Of a DNA stretch of 11,462 bases, positions 6,059 to 11,462 are shown piece after piece. The first letter of the stretch is position 1. Each line of letters starts with the position of its first letter. This DNA comes from Clostridiales bacterium (lineage in GTDB: Bacteria; Bacillota; Clostridia; Lachnospirales; Lachnospiraceae): the NCBI GenBank assembly GCA_003343625.1, contig QAKV01000002.1, positions 1-11,462 on the forward strand, given 5' to 3'. Position numbers and translations under genes: made by a program. The notes beneath the pieces are model-generated. The model worked only from the letters and a program-made list of their open reading frames with translations, made no database searches and was not told where the DNA came from.

Positions 6059-9000
6059 TCACAGGAAGTATTTCACGCCGGACTCAAAAATCTTCAGATC
6101 CTGTTCCCCGTAAATATTGATGGCCACGCCCCTGTCCCGTCGCTCGGAATGGGCCATTTTGCCCAGAATCCGCCCGTCCGGAGACGTGATTCCTTCAATG
6201 GATGCGTAGGAACCGTTGATATTCCATTCTTCGTCCATGGTGACATTTCCCTCAAAATCCGCGTACTGAGTGGCTACCTGTCCGTTTTCGAACAGCCTGT
6301 CGATCCACTCTTTGGGCGCTACGAAACGCCCTTCTCCATGGGATGCAGGATTCACATACGTCCTGCCCACTTCCGCTTCCGCCAGCCAGGGAGATTTATT
6401 GGACACAACTTTGGTATATACCATCCTGGAGATATGACGGTTGATCGTATTGAACGTCAACGTAGGAGAATCCTCCTTCTGACCCACGATTTCGCCGTAG
6501 GGCACCAGCCCCAGCTTGATCAGCGCCTGGAACCCGTTGCAGATGCCCAGACACAACCCGTCTCTTTCCGCCAGAAGCTTCTGAACCGCTTCCTTGATCT
6601 TCTCATTCCGGAAGGCCGTGGCGAAAAACTTCGCGGAACCGTCCGGCTCGTCGCCTGCGGAGAACCCGCCGGGGAACATGATGATCTGTGCCTGTCCGAT
6701 TTCCTTGGCATAGATTTCCACGGAATCCCGGATATCCTCCGCGCTCAGATTCCTGAACACCCTGGTGACCACATTCGCCCCGGCCCGTTCAAAGGCTTTC
6801 CGGCTGTCATATTCACAGTTGGTTCCCGGAAAGACCGGGATGAAAACGGTGGGTTTAGCCACTTTATGTTTGCAGACGACGATGCTGCCATTCTTCCAAA
6901 TCGGAGTTTTTACCGGCGATTCGCCCTTCACCGCTTTGGTGGGAAATACCTTTTCCAACGTTCCCTTCCAGGCTTTCAGCGCTTCCTCCATGGAAATCAC
7001 CGCATCGCCTGCACGCAACATGGGTTCTGCAGTCACAACGCCCAGAATCTCGTAATCCACATCGATTTTGCCCAACTGATCGGCGTCCACTTCCGCCACG
7101 ATATCTCCCAGGCCGTTTGTAAACAGCTCCTTCGGATTCACATCATCCGCGATGGCGACGCCCAGCTGATTGCCGAATGCCATCTTCGCCAGGGCGGCTG
7201 CAGCGCCATAGCTGTCCAGCGCATAGGCGGAAAGGATCACGCCTCCCCGGATCAGACCGGAAACCGCATCGTACAGCTTCATCACCTGTTCATAGACCGG
7301 GATTTCATACTCGTCCTTTTCGATGGAGAAACGGATCAGTTTGCTGCCGGGCTTTTTCAGTTCCGGCGTGATGATGTCTTTTTCTTTCGCAACGTCCACC
7401 GCGAAGGAAACCAGCGTAGGAGGCACATCGATCTCGTTGAAGGTGCCGGACATGGAATCCTTTCCGCCGATGGAAGGCAGCCCGAATCCAAGCTGGGCGT
7501 CATAAGCGCCCAAAAGCGCTGCGAACGGCTGGCTCCATCTCTCCGGATCTGCGGACATACGCCGGAAATATTCCTGGAACGTGAAGCGGATCCTGCGGAA
7601 ATCTCCTCCGTTGGCCACGATCCTGGCCATGGACTCGGTCACCGCATAGATCGCTCCATGGTAAGGGCTCCAACTGGACAGATAGGGATCAAAGCCATAA
7701 GCCATCATCGTTACCGCATCCGTTTTTCCTTTCAGGACGGGAAGCTTGGCCACCATGGCCTGAGTCTCCGTCAACTGATAACGCCCGCCATACGGCATCA
7801 GAACGCTGCCGGCGCCGATGGAGGAGTCGAACATCTCCACCAGCCCTTTCTGGGAGCAGACATTCAAATCCGCCAGAAGGGTCAGCCATGCGCCTTTTAC
7901 ATCGCCACTTTCCAGGGCTTCTCCTGCTTTTGGCACCGCCCAGCGCTTAAAGTAATCCTCTTTTTCGGAAGGCGCGTCCACCAAGACGTCGGTCTCCTGA
8001 TGGGCGCCGTTGGTATCCAGGAAGGAGCGGGCGATGTCCACGATCTTTTTCCCCCTCCATTTGAGCACGAGCCTGGGCTCTTCCGTCACTACGGCCACGG
8101 GCACGGCTTCCAGATTTTCTTCTGCCGCATAGCCCAGAAATGCGTCCACGTGATCGGGGGAAACCACCACTGCCATTCTCTCCTGAGATTCGGAAATCGC
8201 CAGCTCCGTTCCGTCCAGGCCGGCGTACTTTTTGGGCACCAGATCCAGATCCACGATCAGGCCATCCGCCAGTTCGCCGATCGCTACGGAAACGCCGCCC
8301 GCGCCGAAGTCGTTGCATTTCTTGATCAGCCTGCTGACCTCTTCCCGGCGGAACAGCCTCTGGATCTTGCGCTCCGTGGGCGCATTTCCTTTTTGCACCT
8401 CCGCGCCACAGGTCTCAATGCTCTTCTCCGTATGCACCTTGGAGGATCCGGTGGCCCCGCCGCAGCCGTCCCGGCCGGTTCGGCCGCCCAGCAAAATGAT
8501 CACATCGTCGGGATCGGAATTCTCCCTGATGACGTTGCGCCGGGGCGCAGCGCCCATCACCGCGCCGATTTCCATACGCTTGGCAACGTAGTCCGGATGA
8601 TAAATCTCCTTTACGTAACCTGTAGCCAGTCCGATCTGATTTCCGTAGGAAGAATAGCCCGAAGCAGCTCCCCTCACCAGCTTTTTCTGTGGCAGCTTCC
8701 CCTTTAAGGTATCCGCCACAGGCACTGTGGGATCCGCCGCTCCGGTGACGCGCATCGCCTGGTAGACATATCCTCTTCCGGAAAGAGGATCGCGGATCGC
8801 GCCTCCAAGGCAGGTGGCTGCGCCGCCGAAAGGCTCGATTTCCGTAGGATGATTGTGGGTCTCATTTTTGAAAAAGACGAGCCACTCCTCTGTCACCGGG
8901 CCATCTCCATAGTCCATCTCCACCGGAACGATAACGGAACAGGCGTTAATCTCATCGGACTGCTCCATATCTTCCAGCTTTCCATCCTTTTTCAGCCTCC

Positions 9001-9850
9001 GCATGGCCATCAGAGCCAGATCCATCAGACAGACGAATTTATCCGGCCTGTCCTTAAAAAGCTCCTCTCTGGTATCCAGATAGCTCTTCCAGGTTGTCTC
9101 CATGGGTTCGCGATAGAAGCCGTCCTCGAACTCCACCCGCTTCAATTCGGTGGAAAAAGTGGTATGACGGCAGTGATCCGACCAGTATGTGTCAAGCACC
9201 CGGATCTCTGTCATAGAAGGATTCCGCTTCTCCTCATGGGCGAAATAGTTCTGAATATGCAAAAAGTCCTGAAATGTCATCGCCAGTCCCAGCGAATCGT
9301 ACAGTTCCCTCAACCCGTCGCCGGACAGGCCGATGAACCCGTCAAAAATCTTCACATCCGCAGGCTCCTCGAAGTCCGTCACCAGGGTTTCCGGCTTGAT
9401 ATCCCCGGTTTCCCTGGAGTCCACCGGGTTGATGCAATACGCCTTGATACGCTCGAATTCCTCGTCCGTCATCTTCCCTGTGATCAGGTAGGTCACCGCC
9501 GTGCGAATCACGGGCTGCTCGTCAGCCTTCAAAAACTGAACGCACTGTACCGCCGAGTCCGCTCTCTGATCGAACTGTCCGGGCAGATATTCGACGGAGA
9601 AAATGCGGCCGTTTTCCGGAACATCCAGCGTTTCCCGATAGAGAATATCCACGGGAGGTTCGGAAAACACAGTGCGGCATGCCTGCTCGAACACCTTATC
9701 GCTCAAATTCTCCACATCGTAGCGGATAAACATCCGCACCTCTTCGATTCCTCCCAGATTCAGATAGTTTCTCAGATCCGCCTTCAGCTCCATCGCCTTG
9801 ACTGCGAAATCCTTCTTCTTTTCTACATAGATCCGTTTTACATTTCCCAT
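6059..9850 (-). CDS. purL: Phosphoribosylformylglycinamidine synthase, single-chain with glutaminase domain
   Basis: This cytoplasmic enzyme makes FGAM from FGAR, glutamine and ATP, the fourth step of purine synthesis. At 1,263 residues it is the long single-chain form that fuses what Bacillus splits into PurS, PurL and PurQ. The N-terminal 200 residues are PurS-like. The first synthase half carries HNHPTEIEPFGG (from His332), the second GGKDSMSG (Lys797). The C-terminal glutaminase domain has nucleophile Cys1104 in GICNGF and the partners His1171 and Glu1173 in SHGEGRF. The frame is open for 41 more codons upstream, but MGNVKRIYVEKK is the typical family start and an AGGAG lies 12 bases before it. 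The extension would overlap the TetR gene. No purine riboswitch is visible in the 79-base gap upstream, and transcription may enter from the TetR gene. Confidence 0.97.
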   Translation of the reverse strand: MGNVKRIYVEKKKDFAVKAMELKADLRNYLNLGGIEEVRMFIRYDVENLSDKVFEQACRTVFSEPPVDILYRETLDVPENGRIFSVEYLPGQFDQRADSAVQCVQFLKADEQPVIRTAVTYLITGKMTDEEFERIKAYCINPVDSRETGDIKPETLVTDFEEPADVKIFDGFIGLSGDGLRELYDSLGLAMTFQDFLHIQNYFAHEEKRNPSMTEIRVLDTYWSDHCRHTTFSTELKRVEFEDGFYREPMETTWKSYLDTREELFKDRPDKFVCLMDLALMAMRRLKKDGKLEDMEQSDEINACSVIVPVEMDYGDGPVTEEWLVFFKNETHNHPTEIEPFGGAATCLGGAIRDPLSGRGYVYQAMRVTGAADPTVPVADTLKGKLPQKKLVRGAASGYSSYGNQIGLATGYVKEIYHPDYVAKRMEIGAVMGAAPRRNVIRENSDPDDVIILLGGRTGRDGCGGATGSSKVHTEKSIETCGAEVQKGNAPTERKIQRLFRREEVSRLIKKCNDFGAGGVSVAIGELADGLIVDLDLVPKKYAGLDGTELAISESQERMAVVVSPDHVDAFLGYAAEENLEAVPVAVVTEEPRLVLKWRGKKIVDIARSFLDTNGAHQETDVLVDAPSEKEDYFKRWAVPKAGEALESGDVKGAWLTLLADLNVCSQKGLVEMFDSSIGAGSVLMPYGGRYQLTETQAMVAKLPVLKGKTDAVTMMAYGFDPYLSSWSPYHGAIYAVTESMARIVANGGDFRRIRFTFQEYFRRMSADPERWSQPFAALLGAYDAQLGFGLPSIGGKDSMSGTFNEIDVPPTLVSFAVDVAKEKDIITPELKKPGSKLIRFSIEKDEYEIPVYEQVMKLYDAVSGLIRGGVILSAYALDSYGAAAALAKMAFGNQLGVAIADDVNPKELFTNGLGDIVAEVDADQLGKIDVDYEILGVVTAEPMLRAGDAVISMEEALKAWKGTLEKVFPTKAVKGESPVKTPIWKNGSIVVCKHKVAKPTVFIPVFPGTNCEYDSRKAFERAGANVVTRVFRNLSAEDIRDSVEIYAKEIGQAQIIMFPGGFSAGDEPDGSAKFFATAFRNEKIKEAVQKLLAERDGLCLGICNGFQALIKLGLVPYGEIVGQKEDSPTLTFNTINRHISRMVYTKVVSNKSPWLAEAEVGRTYVNPASHGEGRFVAPKEWIDRLFENGQVATQYADFEGNVTMDEEWNINGSYASIEGITSPDGRILGKMAHSERRDRGVAINIYGEQDLKIFESGVKYFL

Positions 9851-9929
9851 TGTCAACTCTGTCTCCTTTTTTAAGCTGCCGTCCGCTTTTGGACGCCGCC
9901 ATCCGTTTTGAGAAGCATGTCCGGCTGCT

Positions 9930-10511
9930 TCATTCCGCGACCAGACCTCCGGCCAGCGCGAGGAGCTCCTCATCCACCGCTGCCTCCGTCAATCCCATCG
10001 TCCGCGAACAAATCCGCAACCCTTCCAGCGCATACATGATATTACGCGCGGCTGCCCGGACGTCCACCTCATAGAAGCTGCCGTCCTCAATTCCCGCTTC
10101 AATCAGTCGCTCCAGTGCGCGAAGGCCGGACTCGAAACGCCGTTTAAAGGATGGCTCTTCCTTCCTGCCTCCTCCGGCAAAGCAGTACTCGTATACCGCC
10201 ATGGACAGATCTCCCTTTTTCCCGAGGATTTCCCGCTTCTGTTCCCTGAAAAAAATCATGAGAACGTCCACCGCTGCGGCATCTTCTGCAAGCTGTCCGG
10301 AAAAAACATCGTCGGCCATTCCTTCCTCTGCGCGCATCACCTCCAGAAACAGCTCCCTGGTACTGTCAAAATACAGATAGAGCCCGCCCCTGCTGATTCC
10401 GCATGCTTCCACAATATCCGTCATGGTGACATCCTTGTAACCCTTTTCGGCAAAAACACGACGTGCAGCGTCCACAATCAACTGCCTCTTTTGTGCCGAT
10501 CTTTCGCCCAT
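9930..10511 (-). CDS. TetR/AcrR family transcriptional regulator
   Basis: This is a 193-residue one-component repressor-type regulator. The N-terminal TetR domain covers about residues 7-55. Its helix-turn-helix lies at about 28-47, with TMTDIVEACGISRGGLYLYF matching the family pattern closely. The C-terminal two thirds are helical and would bind an unknown ligand and form the dimer. Start ATG at 10511 is preceded by a purine-rich AAGGGGAAGGGAT. The gene lies 79 bases upstream of purL on the same strand and is divergent from the VanZ-like gene. No transporter is adjacent, so the usual efflux-pump target is absent from this window. Targets could be itself, the VanZ-like gene, or genes elsewhere. 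A link to purL is possible only through read-through. Confidence 0.92.
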   Translation of the reverse strand: MGERSAQKRQLIVDAARRVFAEKGYKDVTMTDIVEACGISRGGLYLYFDSTRELFLEVMRAEEGMADDVFSGQLAEDAAAVDVLMIFFREQKREILGKKGDLSMAVYEYCFAGGGRKEEPSFKRRFESGLRALERLIEAGIEDGSFYEVDVRAAARNIMYALEGLRICSRTMGLTEAAVDEELLALAGGLVAE

Positions 10512-10530
10512 ATCCCTTCCCCTTCTACAA

Positions 10531-10587
10531 AACTGTCCCCATTTTTTTCATCATACCATAAAATGAGCCGATCCAACAACTGTTCCC
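10531..10587. repeat. Direct repeat AACTGTYCCC around the tetR promoter
   Basis: AACTGTCCCC at 10531-10540 and AACTGTTCCC at 10578-10587 differ at one base and lie 47 bases apart. One copy is just downstream of the predicted tetR -10 box and the other overlaps its -35 box. Such placement would suit autorepression, but TetR operators are normally palindromes, so this is only a candidate. Confidence 0.3.
10550..10579 (-). promoter_or_regulatory. Probable promoter of the TetR gene
   Basis: On the minus strand the -10 box is TATGAT (10550-10555) with an extended TGG before it. The -35-like TTGTTG (10574-10579) is 18 bases upstream. It lies about 38 bases before the start codon. The extended -10 offsets the weak -35. 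Confidence 0.5.
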
Positions 10588-10649
10588 TCTCACTTTTTCC
10601 TGTTTTACGAATTTGCAGATCTCCCGCCCCGGACTTCATAGAATTTTAA

Positions 10650-10660
10650 GGAAACTTTCC
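10650..10660. promoter_or_regulatory. Small palindrome upstream of the vanZ-like promoter
   Basis: GGAAACTTTCC is a perfect 5-1-5 inverted repeat. It ends eleven bases before the -35 box of the VanZ-like gene, within the intergenic region shared with the TetR gene. It is a possible regulator site, but it is short enough to occur by chance. Confidence 0.25.
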
Positions 10661-10671
10661 GCTTGTCCTCC

Positions 10672-10700
10672 TTGCATCAGGCCGCAAAATAAGATATATT
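10672..10700 (+). promoter_or_regulatory. Probable promoter of the VanZ-like gene
   Basis: TTGCAT (10672-10677) and TATATT (10695-10700) are separated by 17 bases, each matching the sigma-A consensus at four or five positions. The -10 box ends 27 bases before the start codon at 10728, leaving room for the ribosome binding site GGAGGT at 10714-10719. Confidence 0.7.
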
Positions 10701-10727
10701 TGACGGAGATATCGGAGGTTACTTCGC

Positions 10728-11282
10728 ATGAAATATGTGGTATTGACCCTCAAAAAAATGCTGCGCTATGTGCTCAAACCGGCATCCTTCCTTCCGGCTC
10801 TGTGCATGATGTACCTGATTTTTTCCTTTTCCGCCCAGGCGGGCCCCCAGTCCAGCGAGCTGAGCTTATCAGTCAGCGAAAAGCTGCTGATCGCCGCCAA
10901 CCGAGTCCTGGAACTGAATCTGGAACCGGCCCAGCTTTCTTTCTATGCCCAGACCATTAACGGTCTGGTACGGAAATTGGCCCATGTAACGGAGTACTTT
11001 CTCCTGGCGGTTTCTGTAGCCCTGCCCCTGTACGTGTATCGCCTGAGAGGATTCTGGCTGGTTTTGGCTGCGGGGCTATTTTGCGTCTGTTTCGCCGGTC
11101 TTGACGAATACCACCAGTCATTCATCTCCGGCCGTTCGCCTTCCCTTCGCGATGTAGGCATCGACAGCATCGGAATTTTCACCGGAATTTATACCACCCG
11201 TATTCTTGGCTTCATCGGCCGCAAGACCATTTTCGCCCCCCTTTCCCTGGGGAAAAGGCAGCGAAAAGCCGACATTTCCTGA
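10728..11282 (+). CDS. VanZ-like family membrane protein
   Basis: This 184-residue integral membrane protein has about four hydrophobic segments (about 20-36, 88-104, 108-124, 143-162). It carries the VanZ-family marks FSFSAQ (32-37), VRKLAHVTEYFLL (81-93) and LDEYHQSF (125-132), followed by RSPSLRDVGIDSIG (136-149). VanZ was first described as a teicoplanin-resistance accessory of a vancomycin cluster. Most chromosomal relatives, like this one, stand alone and have no established biochemical role, so resistance should not be inferred. The basic tail GKRQRKADIS is probably cytoplasmic. GGAGGT lies eight bases before the ATG, which settles the start. It has its own promoter, is divergent from the TetR gene and is followed by tRNA-Trp. 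Confidence 0.88.
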   Translation: MKYVVLTLKKMLRYVLKPASFLPALCMMYLIFSFSAQAGPQSSELSLSVSEKLLIAANRVLELNLEPAQLSFYAQTINGLVRKLAHVTEYFLLAVSVALPLYVYRLRGFWLVLAAGLFCVCFAGLDEYHQSFISGRSPSLRDVGIDSIGIFTGIYTTRILGFIGRKTIFAPLSLGKRQRKADIS

Positions 11283-11286
11283 ATTG

Positions 11287-11303
11287 CCTGAAAAGGTTTC
11301 GGG
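11287..11303 (+). terminator. Possible weak terminator after the VanZ-like gene
   Basis: CCTGAAA pairs with TTTCGGG around an AGG triloop through seven pairs, one of them U-G. It is followed by AAATCTTT, not a proper T-run. It starts five bases past the stop codon. The weak U-tract makes read-through toward tRNA-Trp likely. Confidence 0.3.
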
Positions 11304-11330
11304 AAATCTTTAAAAAAGAGAAATTGGGGC

Positions 11331-11360
11331 TTGCTAACCCACGTCCTGCTGTGCTATAAT
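11331..11360 (+). promoter_or_regulatory. Promoter of tRNA-Trp
   Basis: TTGCTA (11331-11336) and a perfect -10 TATAAT (11355-11360) are separated by 18 bases. The predicted start is about 25 bases before the mature tRNA-Trp 5' end. The tRNA is therefore transcribed independently of the VanZ-like gene. Confidence 0.8.
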
Positions 11361-11391
11361 ACAATTCGTCAGTCCAGCAGGGATTGTCAAT

Positions 11392-11462
11392 AGGGGCATA
11401 GTTCAAAGGTAGAACAGCGGTCTCCAAAACCGTCGATGTGGGTTCGATTCCTACTGCCCCTG
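11392..11462 (+). tRNA. tRNA-Trp (CCA anticodon)
   Basis: This is a complete 71-base cloverleaf ending exactly at the window edge. The acceptor pair is AGGGGCA with UGCCCCU, and the discriminator G at 11462 is usual for tRNA-Trp. The D arm is GUUC/GAAC. The anticodon arm is GCGGU-CUCCAAA-ACCGU with anticodon CCA, and the T arm is GUGGG-UUCGAUU-CCUAC. Whether CCA is encoded lies outside the window. In many Firmicutes tRNA-Trp is followed by secE and nusG; that would be the guess for what comes next. Confidence 0.97.

Noticed and set aside
6149..8707. An 852-codon open frame on the plus strand across purL
   Set aside because: It is antisense to the well-supported purL reading frame. Its translation is rich in His, Arg, Gln and Phe with no recognisable motifs, as expected from the complement of GC-rich codons.
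8849..9874. A 341-codon plus-strand open frame across the start of purL
   Set aside because: It is another antisense shadow of purL, with no recognisable domain.
9868..9900. Hairpin CGTCC/GGACG between tetR and purL as a terminator
   Set aside because: The stem has five pairs and on the minus strand is followed by an A-run, not T, so it does not fit rho-independent termination.
9960..9971. Perfect palindrome GAGGAGCTCCTC
   Set aside because: It lies inside the TetR coding sequence and is produced by the Glu-Glu-Leu-Leu codons near the C-terminus.
9851..9973. 41-residue extension of PurL
   Set aside because: It overlaps the end of the TetR gene, does not resemble the PurL family, and a typical family N-terminus begins at 9850.

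Overview
The window reads as ordinary chromosomal DNA of a GC-rich, low-oxygen Firmicute, most likely a member of the Clostridia. Three things point there: the single-chain PurL of about 1,260 residues with its own glutaminase domain, the QueH type of epoxyqueuosine reductase, and tRNA genes that do not encode the 3' CCA. The assignment rests on remembered family distributions and no search was run. I see no insertion sequence, prophage, CRISPR array or defence module.

Left part (1-3390). Two minus-strand tRNA genes (Val-UAC, then a CAU tRNA cut by the window edge) are driven by a near-consensus promoter with an UP-like element. That promoter sits in the 90 bases between the tRNAs and a minus-strand gene for a small secreted trypsin-like protease. 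Divergent from the protease is a plus-strand pair: a 644-residue multi-pass membrane protein resembling DUF2142/GT-C glycosyltransferases, then an 83-residue protein of unknown function with a very strong ribosome binding site.

Middle (3391-9850). The plus-strand pair converges on a minus-strand cluster read in the order purL, queH, argS: purine synthesis, the last step of queuosine formation, and arginyl-tRNA synthetase. The 176 bases between the convergent gene ends hold a terminator for each direction and, between and partly overlapping them, a nested GC-rich inverted repeat. queH and argS are separated by one base and are probably translationally coupled.

Right part (9851-11462). A TetR-type regulator lies just upstream of purL on the same strand. 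A VanZ-like membrane protein gene is divergent from it, and a tRNA-Trp gene with its own promoter ends exactly at the window edge.

Nothing here is clearly a new system. The points most worth a second look are the nested palindrome between overlapping convergent transcripts, the unrecognised 83-residue protein paired with the membrane protein, the inverted repeat that brackets the tRNA promoter, and the purL-queH-argS grouping under a TetR gene.
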